Origin: Thauera carbonicopians
GTDB taxonomy: Bacteria; Pseudomonadota; Gammaproteobacteria; Burkholderiales; Rhodocyclaceae
Direction of reading: 5' to 3'
Assembly: GCF_025699485.1 (NCBI RefSeq)
Contig: NZ_JANUXN010000006.1
Coordinates: forward strand, 1 to 64,000
Length of the DNA stretch: 64,000 nt
Under the pieces are notes generated by a model. It was given only the letters and a program-made list of their open reading frames with translations, was not told where the DNA came from and made no database searches. Made by a program: the position numbers and the translations under genes. Of this stretch, positions 45,813 through 55,115 are shown one piece after another. Position 1 is the first letter of the stretch. Each line of letters opens with the position of its first letter.

Positions 45813-47897
45813 TCAGTTCCACTGGTACTGCAACTGCACATCCACCGTCCGTTCGTTGCCGTAGTAGCAGTAGAAGTCGCAGCCGCTGACGTACTTCTTG
45901 TCGGTCAGGTTGCGGGCGTTGAGCTGCACCGCCCAGGCACGGTCGATCTGGTAGCGCGCCATGAAGTCGAGCAGGGTATAGCTGTCGATGCGCTCGCCCG
46001 GGTAGTAGCGCTCATCCTCGGTCGAGCCGTTGTAACGCGCGCCCGCCGCCAGCGTCAGACCCTGGCTGTTGGGCAGTTCGAGGCGATGGCTGAGCCATAG
46101 GCTGGCCTGGTGCTTGGGCAGCAGCGGCGTGCGGATGGTCTGGGTGTCGGTGACGTCCTGGCGCGAATGGTTGTGGGTGTAGGACAGCTTGAGCGCGGTA
46201 TTGGGCGTCAGGTTGAAATCGCCTTCCAGTTCCACGCCCTTGTTGGTGCGCTTGCCGGTCTGCGTCTGGATGTTGGACGCATCCGAGACCAGCGCATTCT
46301 TTTCCTCGACGTCGAAGTAGGCCAGCGTGATGGTGCCGTCCAGCCAGCTCGGCTGCAGCTTGATACCCACTTCCGTCTGCTGGCCCTCATAAGGCCGGTA
46401 GGCCTTGCCGTAGCCGTCCACGCCGGCAACCGGCTTGAACGACTCGGAGTAGCTGATGTAAGGCGAGATGCCGTTGTCACCGATGTACATGGCACCGACG
46501 TTCACGCTGTTCTTGCTCTCGTCGTAACTGGAGTCGGCGCCGTTGACGAGGCCGTCGTTCTTGACGCGGTCGTGGCGGAGGCCGGCATTGAAGTTCCAGT
46601 TCGCCCCCAGCCGGAGCTGGGCGGAGGCATAGACGCCGACTTGCTTCGAATCGATGTCGTATGGCGTACCGGTCACCGCGAAGGGCTGGCCGTAAACCGG
46701 TGCGAACATGTCCAGGTTCGGCACGTAGCCGAAGCCGTTGTTCCGGCCGGAAGTGTCGGACTTCAGATAGTCGATGCCGACGGTGGGCAGGATCTCCACG
46801 CTGTCGCTCAGGCGCAGGCGGCCGCTGACGCGGTTGTCGATGTAGTGCGACTTGGTCCTGCCGTCGGTGAAGGAGTAGCCGCGCCACAGTTGGCGGTCTC
46901 CGTCCGAGTTCCAGGCGAAGACGTTGAGCTGATCGAGATCCAGGTGGGAGAACTTGTAGTTCTGCGTGAAGGTCCAGTCGTTGGCGAACTTGTGGCTGAA
47001 CAGCCAGCCGGCGCTGATCTGGGTGCGCTCGAGCTTGTCGGCATCGGGCTCGCCGACGTGGGTACGCCGGTCGATGCGGCCGTAAGGCGTCTTGATGATG
47101 GTGCCGTAGGCCGGCAGGAAGCCGTTGGTCGGGTTGCCATCCTCGCGCTGGATGCTGCCCAGCAGCGTCAGCGTGGTACGGTCGCTGAAGTCGATGCTCA
47201 GGCTCGGGGCGAGGTAATGGCTCTTCATGTCGGTGCCGCGCTGCATGCCGTCTTCGTTGCGGGTCTGCGCGACGATGCGGTAATAGACCGAGCCGTCTTC
47301 GTTGGCCAGGCCGTTGTAATCGGCGCTGATGCCGCGGCGATCGCGCGTGCCGACTTCCGCGTTCAGTTGCAGCGATTCCTTCTTGTGCGGACGCTTGGTG
47401 ATGAGGTTGACCACGCCACCCGCCTCGGAGGCGCCGAACACCAGGGAATTGGGCCCCTTCAGCACTTCGACCGACTCGACGCCGAAGATCTCCGGTTTCC
47501 AGACGAAGAAGCCGTTCGGCGTCGTCGGTGTGCCGTCCAGCATCGTGGAGGCGTCGAAGCCGCGGATCTTGAACCATTCCACCTTGTTGTCGCCGCCGAA
47601 AGGCTCGCTGAGGATGCCGGCCTGGTACTGCAGTGCCTGGTCGAGCTTGCGCGCGCCTTGCGCTTCGATGGCCTGCCGGTCGATCACCGCGCTGGAGTTC
47701 GGTGCGTAGAAATCCAGGCTTTGCAGCTCGTCGACCGAGCCGACCACGGTCACGGCCTGCAGCGTCTGCGCCGAATCACCGGCCGTTGCCTGGGCTGCCG
47801 CATCGAGCCCTTGCGCATGGATCGGCCCTGCCAGCCCCATGCCCCCCGTCGTTGCCAGAACCGCCCACATGATGGGTGTGTACGTCAGTTTCCTCAT
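45813..47897 (-). CDS. TonB-dependent siderophore receptor
   Basis: A 694-residue outer-membrane receptor. A signal peptide ends near GPIHAQ. A TonB box QAVTVVG (about residues 47-53) is followed by the plug (KLDQALQYQAGI, VEVLKGPNSLVFGASEAGGV) and a 22-strand barrel ending in the typical terminal aromatic-containing YQWN. It is closest in feel to ferrichrome/ferrioxamine receptors. A candidate Fur box lies about 110 bases upstream. Confidence 0.92.
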   Translation of the reverse strand: MRKLTYTPIMWAVLATTGGMGLAGPIHAQGLDAAAQATAGDSAQTLQAVTVVGSVDELQSLDFYAPNSSAVIDRQAIEAQGARKLDQALQYQAGILSEPFGGDNKVEWFKIRGFDASTMLDGTPTTPNGFFVWKPEIFGVESVEVLKGPNSLVFGASEAGGVVNLITKRPHKKESLQLNAEVGTRDRRGISADYNGLANEDGSVYYRIVAQTRNEDGMQRGTDMKSHYLAPSLSIDFSDRTTLTLLGSIQREDGNPTNGFLPAYGTIIKTPYGRIDRRTHVGEPDADKLERTQISAGWLFSHKFANDWTFTQNYKFSHLDLDQLNVFAWNSDGDRQLWRGYSFTDGRTKSHYIDNRVSGRLRLSDSVEILPTVGIDYLKSDTSGRNNGFGYVPNLDMFAPVYGQPFAVTGTPYDIDSKQVGVYASAQLRLGANWNFNAGLRHDRVKNDGLVNGADSSYDESKNSVNVGAMYIGDNGISPYISYSESFKPVAGVDGYGKAYRPYEGQQTEVGIKLQPSWLDGTITLAYFDVEEKNALVSDASNIQTQTGKRTNKGVELEGDFNLTPNTALKLSYTHNHSRQDVTDTQTIRTPLLPKHQASLWLSHRLELPNSQGLTLAAGARYNGSTEDERYYPGERIDSYTLLDFMARYQIDRAWAVQLNARNLTDKKYVSGCDFYCYYGNERTVDVQLQYQWN

Positions 47898-48006
47898 GAT
47901 TTGTCTGCCTACAGTCGATCGAGAAGAGGGTAGGGGAAAGGCTGGCGCGTCCAGTCCTTGGGTTTGTTGCGACGCTGTTCCGCCCAGCCTGCGGATTTTA
48001 TATGTA

Positions 48007-48025
48007 ATCGAGAATTATTTACAAA
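48007..48025 (-). promoter_or_regulatory. Candidate Fur box for the siderophore receptor
   Basis: ATCGAGAATTATTTACAAA matches the Fur 19-mer core (AATGAGAATnATTATCATT) at about 12 of 18 fixed positions. It lies in an AT-rich island (47996-48045) in an otherwise GC-rich window, upstream of the receptor. The rest of 47898-48306 contains no gene I can support. Confidence 0.5.
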
Positions 48026-48306
48026 ATCATCAAAAAAATTGCAATGTGGACAAGAGGCAGCATCAGCCGGCGCAGCTTGAAGCCGATGAAGCACGGCTTC
48101 GGGTGCGCAGGCTGATTTGCTTTACAGAGAGAGCTGGTCGAGATCTGGAAGCCGAAAGGACACGCCGGCTTCGAGGAGGCTGATGCCGATCGAAGCCGAA
48201 GCGCGTCATTCACTCCAGCGGACAAGGCCGGCAGCAGCGGTTTTGGAATCCGGCATCCGGTGGCGCAAGCCTCGAGGCGGCAGAGGGTAGGTTCACGCTT
48301 TCCCGC

Positions 48307-49962
48307 TCAGGGCAGCTCCCGCCTCAACAGCACGAAATGCTCCGCCCGCCGCCCCGCGCCGCGCTGGAACTCCCACACGGCCTGCCACTCCGGTGCGAGC
48401 GGCGTCTGCTGCGGAGCATCGTCCATCACCAGCAGCAGCGGGCAGGGCGTGCTGTCGTCGATGATGCGTTCGGGGCGCAGGCCGGCGAAATAGTCGAGCG
48501 AGGTTTTCACGTGCGCCGGCAGACCGGTGGTGGCGATGCAGGCGTCGGGGCTGGTCTCGCGTTCGCCGGTGACGGCGATGTCGAGCGAGCGCACCATTTC
48601 GCGGTAGCTGCGGCTGTTGTCGAACCAGGGCATCAGCAGCACGACCGCCAGGCACCACAGCATGGTCAGGCCGATGGCCCAGTTGGCGGGGGCGCGCGAG
48701 CTGGAGCGTGGCAGCTTCCACAGCAGGGCGATCCAGATCAGGCTGATCACCGCGCCGAGCACGGCCTGGAAGACCGGGTCGGGCAGCACGAAGTCGGGGG
48801 CGTTGCGGGCGACGTGGCGGGCGAGGCCGGGCGGCCAGCCGGCGGACTGGGCGGACCAGGCGAGCCACACCAGGATGCCGAACACCGCCAGGCTCATCAG
48901 CGAGAACCAGTCGAAGGCATTGGCGGCGCCGCGCCGCAGGCTGGGCACGCCGCCGGCGGCGAGCAGGGCCATGGCGGGCAGGATGGGCAGTGCCGCGGCC
49001 TGGGAGAGGTCGCCGGCAGCGGCGAAGACCGCGATCGTCAGCAGGGCGCTGAGGCCCGGCAGCAGCCAGCGCAGGTCGCCCAGCGTGCGCCGGCCGCGCC
49101 ACAGGCTCCACAGCGCGATGGGCCACAATGGCCAGGTGAACCAGCCGAACAGTTCGAGCCCGCGCATGATCTCGCCCGATGCCAGCGGATCACTGCCGAG
49201 GCGCGCCCATTCCGTGTGCAGCCACAGGTTCAGCAGTTCGGGCTGGTGGAGATGGACGGCCAGCGGCCACAGCGCCGATAGCGTGAGGGCGAGGCACAGC
49301 CCCAGCAGCAGGGCGCCGCTGGCGCGCGGGTTGCGGCAGTCGCTGCTGAACAGCATGATCAGCGGGAACAGCGGCGCGGTCAGCAGCAGCCCGCTGAGGC
49401 CGGTGGAGAGGAAGGCCAGGGCGCTGCCGAGGCCGGCGAGCAGGGCGCCGTCGAGGGGGGAGTGCGGCACGCGCGACAGGCCGCGCAGCGTCAGCGCGAC
49501 CGTCGCCACGAGGGCGAGCAGGGGCTGGGTTTCGTGAGCGTGGAGGACGAGGCCGAGCGCGCCCAGCATCAGCAGCGCGCCGGGGGTGCGCGCCGGCCGG
49601 CCGTACAGCGCTTCCGCGCTGCGGGCGGAGAAATACACGCCCAGCGCGACGAAGAGTGCGCTCGCCAGGCGGGCGCCTTCGTGCAGCGCCAGAAAACCGC
49701 TGCTGGCCCAGGCCAGCAGGGCGCCGGTCCAGTAATACAGCGGCGGATAGTCGGGCAGGGCTTCGCCGGCCAGCATCGGGAACAGCCAACCCTCGCCCTG
49801 CAGCATGCTCAGGATCGGCCCGAAATGACGGGCGTCGTCGCCGCGCCAGGGATCGTGCCCGGCCAGGCCGACGAGCAGGTAGAGGCCGACCAGCAGCGTG
49901 ATGCCGAGCGTGCCGTAGATACGGCGCTGCAACAGGGAGGGCGTTTCGGGTTCTCGAATCAT
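48307..49962 (-). CDS. ArnT-like glycosyltransferase family 39 protein
   Basis: A 551-residue membrane enzyme with about twelve helices. The N-terminal loop carries the DDARHFG and PDYPPLYYWTGALLA motifs of lipid-linked-sugar transferases (ArnT/PMT family). A soluble tail follows the last helix (after LLMPWF). It should transfer a sugar from polyprenyl phosphate to an envelope target; donor and acceptor are unknown. It lies past rpmE on the same strand. Confidence 0.82.
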   Translation of the reverse strand: MIREPETPSLLQRRIYGTLGITLLVGLYLLVGLAGHDPWRGDDARHFGPILSMLQGEGWLFPMLAGEALPDYPPLYYWTGALLAWASSGFLALHEGARLASALFVALGVYFSARSAEALYGRPARTPGALLMLGALGLVLHAHETQPLLALVATVALTLRGLSRVPHSPLDGALLAGLGSALAFLSTGLSGLLLTAPLFPLIMLFSSDCRNPRASGALLLGLCLALTLSALWPLAVHLHQPELLNLWLHTEWARLGSDPLASGEIMRGLELFGWFTWPLWPIALWSLWRGRRTLGDLRWLLPGLSALLTIAVFAAAGDLSQAAALPILPAMALLAAGGVPSLRRGAANAFDWFSLMSLAVFGILVWLAWSAQSAGWPPGLARHVARNAPDFVLPDPVFQAVLGAVISLIWIALLWKLPRSSSRAPANWAIGLTMLWCLAVVLLMPWFDNSRSYREMVRSLDIAVTGERETSPDACIATTGLPAHVKTSLDYFAGLRPERIIDDSTPCPLLLVMDDAPQQTPLAPEWQAVWEFQRGAGRRAEHFVLLRRELP

Positions 49963-50051
49963 GCGCGCATTGTGGGGCGGAGCGCTCCGGCAGGCAAAGG
50001 CGGCGGCTCGAAGCCGGGTTGGGCTTCGAGCTGAACAATGGTTTCGACGAT

Positions 50052-50079
50052 AAAAAAGGCAGCCGCGGCTGCCTTTTTT
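50052..50079. terminator. Strong Rho-independent terminator
   Basis: The 28 bases form a perfect palindrome: six A, GGCAGCC, GC, GGCTGCC, six T. It works on either strand. It ends rpmE transcription (minus strand), about 60 bases after that stop, and insulates the glycosyltransferase gene. Confidence 0.9.
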
Positions 50080-50136
50080 GCGAAGTGCCGCGAGTCCGAC
50101 TGAGCGGGGGGCACGAATCCGGCTGTGCAGCCGCGA

Positions 50137-50355
50137 TCAGCTGGCGCGCTGGACGCTGCCGTACTTCTGGCGGAAGCGCTCGACGCGGCCGGCAGTGTCG
50201 ACGATCTTCTGTTTGCCGGTGTAGAACGGGTGGCAGGCGGAGCAGACTTCGACGTGGTACTGGGGCTTGCCGACGGTGGAGCGGGTGGTGAAGGTGTTGC
50301 CGCAGGAGCAGGTCACGTTCACGTCGTCGTATTTCGGATGGATGTCCGCTTTCAT
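50137..50355 (-). CDS. rpmE: 50S ribosomal protein L31 (zinc-type)
   Basis: 72 residues. Two CxxC pairs (CSCG near residue 16, CSACHP near 38) make this the zinc-bearing form rather than the zinc-free YkgM type. It starts [12 protein letters not shown] and ends KYGSVQRAS. It is followed by a strong terminator. Confidence 0.97.
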   Translation of the reverse strand: MKADIHPKYDDVNVTCSCGNTFTTRSTVGKPQYHVEVCSACHPFYTGKQKIVDTAGRVERFRQKYGSVQRAS

Positions 50356-50537
50356 GGTGTCTTCCTGATGCGCGCGGGCGGCGGTTGTGACCGCCCTGAG
50401 TGGTAAAGAGGCGGAATTATCCGCGACTGGGCAATGGCTGGCAAGTGGAAATCGGCTTGCGGCCGCGTCTGGATTAGAATTCCGCTCCCCGCGCGGCTTG
50501 CCGCGCCGCCGATGAACTTGTTTCGGGAAGTACCGGT

Positions 50538-51530
50538 TTGCGCCTGCTGCTTGCTCCGATGGAAGGCCTGCTCGATGACGTGCTGCGTGCCGCGCTGACC
50601 GCGTCGGGCGGCTACGACCACGTGGTGACCGAGTTCGCGCGCGTTTCCGGCACGCTGCTGCCCGAGCGCTTCTTCCGCCGCATTGCGCCGGAGCTGCGGC
50701 AGGGCAGCCATACCGCGGGCGGAACGCCGGTGCATGTGCAGTTGCTCGGCTCCGACCCGGCCTGCATGCACGACAACGCCGCGCGGCTGGCCGGCCTGGC
50801 ACCGGCGGGCGTGGATCTCAACTTCGGCTGCCCGGCGCCGACGGTGAATCGCCATCGCGGCGGTGCGGCGCTGCTGAACGAGCCCGAGCTGCTGAACCGT
50901 ATCGCCGTCGCCGTGCGCGCCGCCGTGCCGGCATCGATTCCGCTCAGCGCCAAGATGCGGCTGGGCATCGACGACGCGGGGCGGGCGATCGAATGCGCGC
51001 AGGCACTGAGCGAAGGCGGCGCCGGCACGCTGGTCGTGCATGCGCGCACCAAGGCCGACGGCTATCGCCCGCCGGCGCACTGGGAGTGGGTCGCCCGCAT
51101 CGACGATGCCGTGGCGGTGCCGGTGGTGGCCAATGGCGAAGTCTGGAGCGCGGCCGACTGGCGGCGCTGCCGGGCGGTGTCCGGCGTCGACGACGTGATG
51201 CTGGGCCGCGGCGCGGTGGCGGATCCTTTCCTGGCCGCGCGCATCCGTGCCGGCAGGCTGGAACAGCCCGATGCCGAGGAGCGGGCGCAGGAATGGGCGG
51301 CGCTGCTGCCGCTGCTCGGCGCCTTCCGCGAGCGCGTCAGGCACAAGGTCGAGGCGAAGCACGCACCCGGGCGCATCAAGCAGTGGCTTCACCTGCTGGC
51401 GCGCAACTATCCGCAGGCGCAGCAGCTGTTCGCCGCCATCCGCAGCCTGCGCACGCTGGCCGAAGTCGACGGCGTGCTGCTGCGCCACGGCGTGCCGGCG
51501 CCGGCCATCAATCCATCCAGCATCGCATGA
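50538..51530 (+). CDS. tRNA-dihydrouridine synthase (DusC-like)
   Basis: A 330-residue FMN enzyme from TTG 50538. [13 protein letters not shown] begins the barrel; the active-site Cys is in [21 protein letters not shown]. An FMN site carries VVANGEVWS and [14 protein letters not shown]. The C-terminal helical domain fits DusC, which modifies U16 of tRNA. The next gene starts in its stop codon (ATGA). Confidence 0.92.
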   Translation: MRLLLAPMEGLLDDVLRAALTASGGYDHVVTEFARVSGTLLPERFFRRIAPELRQGSHTAGGTPVHVQLLGSDPACMHDNAARLAGLAPAGVDLNFGCPAPTVNRHRGGAALLNEPELLNRIAVAVRAAVPASIPLSAKMRLGIDDAGRAIECAQALSEGGAGTLVVHARTKADGYRPPAHWEWVARIDDAVAVPVVANGEVWSAADWRRCRAVSGVDDVMLGRGAVADPFLAARIRAGRLEQPDAEERAQEWAALLPLLGAFRERVRHKVEAKHAPGRIKQWLHLLARNYPQAQQLFAAIRSLRTLAEVDGVLLRHGVPAPAINPSSIA

Positions 51531-52207
51531 GCTACGCCAACTCCCGCATCCCGCAAAGCGCCCAGCACGGCATCCACGAGCGCCTCGACGCGCTGGTGCG
51601 CAAGCATCTCGCCGAGCCTTTCCGCAAGCCGATCACGCCTTACAACCGCGAGGCCTTCGAGCTCAGCCTCGGCGGCTGGGACGGCAAGGCGCCGCTGATC
51701 CTGGATGCGGGCTGCGGCGTCGGCCACAGCAGCATCCAGATTGCGCGCGCCCATCCCGGACACTGGGTGATCGGCGTCGACCAGTCGCAGGACCGGCTTG
51801 AGCGCAGGAAGCCTTATCCGGATGCGCTGATGCCGCGCAACCTGGTGTTCGTCCGCGCCGACCTGGTCGATTACTGGCGCTTGCTCGACGAGGCGGGTCT
51901 GCGGCTGGCGCGGCATTACATCCTGTATCCGAATCCCTGGCCCAAGATCGGGCATCTGGCCCGGCGCTGGCATGCGCACCCGGTGTTTCCCTTCATCCCG
52001 CGTCTCGGCGGCGTGCTGGAATGCCGCAGCAACTGGGATGTCTATATTCAGGAGATGGCGGCGGCGCTGTCGATCGCGCTCGGGCGGGAAATACGGTGGG
52101 AAAGCTTCCCCGCCGAAGTGCCGATCAGCCCTTTCGAGCGCAAGTACCGCGATTCCGGCCAGACGCTGTACCGGCTCGAAGTCGATCTGCGCGGCGAGCC
52201 CTGCTGA
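51527..52207 (+). CDS. TrmB-like SAM-dependent methyltransferase
   Basis: A 226-residue Rossmann methyltransferase. The SAM motif LDAGCGVGHSS is followed by WVIGVDQSQDRL and a YPNPWPKIGHLARRW stretch resembling TrmB's (FPDPWPKKRH). It is shorter than TrmB and its C-terminal tRNA-binding part differs, so the tRNA m7G46 activity is not certain. It overlaps the dus gene by four bases. Confidence 0.78.
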   Translation: MSYANSRIPQSAQHGIHERLDALVRKHLAEPFRKPITPYNREAFELSLGGWDGKAPLILDAGCGVGHSSIQIARAHPGHWVIGVDQSQDRLERRKPYPDALMPRNLVFVRADLVDYWRLLDEAGLRLARHYILYPNPWPKIGHLARRWHAHPVFPFIPRLGGVLECRSNWDVYIQEMAAALSIALGREIRWESFPAEVPISPFERKYRDSGQTLYRLEVDLRGEPC

Positions 52208-52265
52208 TTCGCTTGCCGTCCGGCGCGGCTTCGGCCACCCTTGCAGCCATTTCCGGAGAATTGCC

Positions 52266-52997
52266 ATGACCGAGCCCCACAACCCCTATCTGATGAGCGA
52301 CGAGGATTTCGAGGCACTCGAAGAAGTGCTGACCTCCGACATCGTCCCCGAGGACTGCATGGACCTCGAGATGCTCGACGGCTTCCTCGCCGGCGTGCTG
52401 ATCTCGCCGCGGCCGATTCCGGTGGAGCGCTGGCTGCCGGATGTCTGGTCCGCACATGGCGAGGAGGCGAGCTTCAGCGGCGGCCGCGGGCTGCAGCGGG
52501 CGATCCGCCTGGTGAAGGCCTATTACAACGAGATGGTGAGCACGCTCGGCCTCGACGACGATGACGAGATCTGCTGGGAGCCTTTCTGCTTCGCCATCGC
52601 CGAAGGCGACACGCTGAAAGTCGGCGAGGAATGGCTGGAAGGCTTCGCCCAAGGCCTGGATCTGTGGCCGCAGGGCTGGGAAGAAGGCCTGGACGAAGAG
52701 ACCGTCACCGCCGTGCGGGACACGCTGGACGAAGTGCTGGCGCCGTGGGCGGAGGATTCCGCTGCCGAAGCCGGCGAGGAAACGCGCCTGGAATGGCTGG
52801 GGGCGATGGGCGAGGCGGTCAACGACATCTATGCGCATTGGCGGGATGCCGGCATTCCGGCGCCGGCACTGCTCGAAGCGGATGCGCCGCGCGAGCCTGC
52901 CGCCACCGGCCCCGGCCGCAACGACCCTTGCCCCTGCGGCAGCGGCAAGAAGTTCAAGAAGTGCTGCGGCGCGCTCGACGATGGCGGGGCAGCCTGA
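52266..52997 (+). CDS. UPF0149 (YgfB/YecA) protein with SEC-C zinc motif
   Basis: A 243-residue protein. The UPF0149 fold covers most of it (MSDEDFEALEEVL, DLEMLDGFLAGVL). At the C-terminus NDPCPCGSGKKFKKCCG is a full SEC-C zinc motif, as in SecA tails. It could be a chaperone-linked or ribosome-linked adaptor. It is overlapped by the next gene by 17 bases. Confidence 0.85.
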   Translation: MTEPHNPYLMSDEDFEALEEVLTSDIVPEDCMDLEMLDGFLAGVLISPRPIPVERWLPDVWSAHGEEASFSGGRGLQRAIRLVKAYYNEMVSTLGLDDDDEICWEPFCFAIAEGDTLKVGEEWLEGFAQGLDLWPQGWEEGLDEETVTAVRDTLDEVLAPWAEDSAAEAGEETRLEWLGAMGEAVNDIYAHWRDAGIPAPALLEADAPREPAATGPGRNDPCPCGSGKKFKKCCGALDDGGAA

Positions 52998-53322
52998 CGA
53001 CCACTGCACGCGTTGCGGCGCGTGCTGTGCCGCCTTCCGCGTCGATTTCCATCATTCCGAACTCGAAAGCGCCACGCCGGGTGGCGTTCCCGACGGCCTG
53101 ACGGTGCCGGTCACGACCACGCTGGTGCGCATGCGCGGCACCGATGCCGCGCCGCCGCGCTGCGTGGCGCTGGCCGGCGAGATCGGCACGGCGGTGCGCT
53201 GTACGCTGTATGCCAGCCGGCCTTCACCGTGCCGGGACTTCGCGCCCTATGCGGCGCTGGGCATCGGCGAGGATGCCTGCGATCGTGCCCGTGCGCGCCA
53301 TGGGCTGCTGCCGCTGGGCTGA
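52981..53322 (+). CDS. YkgJ-type cysteine-cluster protein
   Basis: 113 residues with the CTRCGACCAAFR cluster near the start, further cysteines in the middle and an SRPSPCRDFAPY near the end. This is the YkgJ/UPF0153 zinc/iron-sulfur-binding family (a CxxCxxCC-like motif). ATG 52981 lies inside the UPF0149 gene. The function is unknown; a similar second copy lies downstream. Confidence 0.82.
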   Translation: MAGQPDDHCTRCGACCAAFRVDFHHSELESATPGGVPDGLTVPVTTTLVRMRGTDAAPPRCVALAGEIGTAVRCTLYASRPSPCRDFAPYAALGIGEDACDRARARHGLLPLG

Positions 53323-53467
53323 TTAAATTTCTGCAAATATTTTCGGCAAATAACTGATAAAAAAGAAGTTTCGGGTGATTTCCGGGCGCTTTCCGCAGCG
53401 TTAGAATGCGCGCCTGCCGGGAAACCGGCAGCCCCATGACCGCATCTCCACCGCCGAAAGCCCGAAC

Positions 53468-53857
53468 ATGGAAGAGCCGAACCCCTGCATCACCTGTGGC
53501 ATCTGCTGTACCCATTTCCGCATTTCGTTCTATTGGGCGGAAGCCGATGATGCGCCGGGCGGCTTCGTGCCGGCGGGGATGACCGAAAGGCTGAACCACA
53601 GCATGCGCTGCATGAAGGGCAGCAACCAGGTGCCGCGGCGCTGCTCGGCCCTGTCGGGCACGGTGGGCGAGCAGGTCGCCTGTACGATCTACGAGAACCG
53701 GCCCACGCCTTGCCGCGAATTCCCGGTGTATTTCGACGACGGCCGGCCGAACCCGAAGTGCGACGAGCTGCGCGCAACGATCGGTTTGCCACCGCTGCCG
53801 CATGCACCGATGCCCAACGCGCCTTCGCCCCACACGCCCTTGCCGAACGCGGCCTGA
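53468..53857 (+). CDS. Second YkgJ-type cysteine-cluster protein
   Basis: 129 residues; the cluster is PCITCGICCTHFRISFY, with a second part, RPTPCREFPVYFDDG. It is a clear paralog of the protein 146 bases upstream. The C-terminus is a proline/alanine tail (PHAPMPNAPSPHTPLPNAA) with loose repeats. Its ATG follows an AT-rich spacer that may hold its own promoter (TTAGAAT at 53401). Confidence 0.82.
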   Translation: MEEPNPCITCGICCTHFRISFYWAEADDAPGGFVPAGMTERLNHSMRCMKGSNQVPRRCSALSGTVGEQVACTIYENRPTPCREFPVYFDDGRPNPKCDELRATIGLPPLPHAPMPNAPSPHTPLPNAA

Positions 53858-54766
53858 TCAGCGCGGAAAGCCCACCGCGGCCAGCACCGCGAGCGGACCT
53901 TCGGCGCGCAAGCGCTCGATCTGCGCGGGCGAGCGGACGAACAGCGAGCCGGCATAGCCGAGCGAGTTGATGGAGATGTCCTGCCACTTCTCCAGCCGGC
54001 GCGGCACCACCAGCAGCCAGTCGCGGCTCACGAGCAGGTTGTAGGGCGGCATCGGGTCGGCCACCGGCGGCAGGGAGACGGCCTGGCAGGCGGTGGCGAA
54101 GGCGTCCTGCAAGGTCCGGCCGGCCGCCGCCGGATCGCACCAGTCGATGCCGGCTAGACAAACGAAGGCGTGCTGCCAGGGCAGGGCGGCGTTGCGCTGG
54201 GCGATGCCGGGTGCGTCGATGCGCAGCGGTCGGCTGAAGGCGGCAAAGCCGTCGTCGGCGCGCAGGGCTGAGTCCGGCACCCATTGCAGATGCTTGTGCG
54301 CCTGGCTGGCGCCGGCGATGCGGCCGCCGTTGTAGAAGCCGAGCCCGCCCTGCGGGCCGAGAATCGTCGCCAGGGCGCGGAAATCGGCTGTGCTCAGCGG
54401 CGCCGTCTGGGCCTCGAAGGCACGGGTCACGATCAGCAGGTGATGGTCGATGACCGGAAACTTGTTCAGCACGACGATGTGTCCGTCACCGAGATGGGTG
54501 ACGGTCAGCGCCGGCTCGGGCGGCAGGAAGGGGTTGAAGTCGGCGCGGCGCGCGCTGATGCTGGCGACGCGGGCCTGGTCCTTGAGCGCGAGCGAGGACA
54601 CCCAGCGGACCGAGAAGCTCAATTCGCCTTCGCTGATCAGCGTGCTTTCGGTCCTGATCGGCTGCAGCGCGCCGGTCGCGAGCGCGTTGCGGATGGTCTG
54701 CCCGGACAGGTCGAGCAAGGCGTCGCTGCGGCAGTCGAGCGGTGCGGTGGCGTGAAAACTGGTCAT
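53858..54766 (-). CDS. Ap4A phosphorylase / ATP adenylyltransferase-like HIT protein
   Basis: A 302-residue protein of the GafD/Apa1-2 type. The HIT active site is in QAHKHLQWVP, where the His attacks the alpha-phosphate. The PVIDHHLLIVTR stretch is the second family block. It would split diadenosine tetraphosphate by phosphorolysis. It is convergent with the second YkgJ gene, with one base between the stops. Confidence 0.85.
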   Translation of the reverse strand: MTSFHATAPLDCRSDALLDLSGQTIRNALATGALQPIRTESTLISEGELSFSVRWVSSLALKDQARVASISARRADFNPFLPPEPALTVTHLGDGHIVVLNKFPVIDHHLLIVTRAFEAQTAPLSTADFRALATILGPQGGLGFYNGGRIAGASQAHKHLQWVPDSALRADDGFAAFSRPLRIDAPGIAQRNAALPWQHAFVCLAGIDWCDPAAAGRTLQDAFATACQAVSLPPVADPMPPYNLLVSRDWLLVVPRRLEKWQDISINSLGYAGSLFVRSPAQIERLRAEGPLAVLAAVGFPR

Positions 54767-54858
54767 GGGACGGCGGTACAGGCGACAATGCCGCATTCTG
54801 ACATGAGCGGACGCAGGCCCGGGCGGGCCGGCGCTGTTCGGCCTTAGTGGAATTTTTC

Positions 54859-55086
54859 ATGAGCATTTCCTTTGCCGTGCGCGGCGAGCACATCCAGCTC
54901 GATCAATTGCTGAAAGCCACCGCGCTGGTGGGCTCGGGCGGCGTTGCCCATGCGGTGGTCGAGGCCGGTGAAGTGAAGGTCGACGGCAAGGTGGAGAGCC
55001 GCAAGCGGGCCAAGCTGCGTCCCGGCCAGCGGGTGCAGTTCGGCGGCGAGGAAATCGTCCTGGTCGCCGGCGAGGACGTCAGCTGA
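54859..55086 (+). CDS. S4-domain RNA-binding protein (YbcJ-like)
   Basis: 75 residues. The S4 motif is IQLDQLLKATALVGSGGVA then HAVVEAGEVKVDGKVESRKR. ATG 54859 is preferred over GTG 54847 by context. Such small S4 proteins bind RNA near ribosomes; the target is unknown. It is divergent from the HIT gene. Confidence 0.88.
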   Translation: MSISFAVRGEHIQLDQLLKATALVGSGGVAHAVVEAGEVKVDGKVESRKRAKLRPGQRVQFGGEEIVLVAGEDVS

Positions 55087-55115
55087 ACGGCGTCTGAATG
55101 GCGCCGGTGCAGGCT

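Noticed and set aside
48019-48225. Small minus-strand open frame upstream of the siderophore receptor
   Set aside because: No ribosome site, no family feel, low-quality composition; treated as intergenic.
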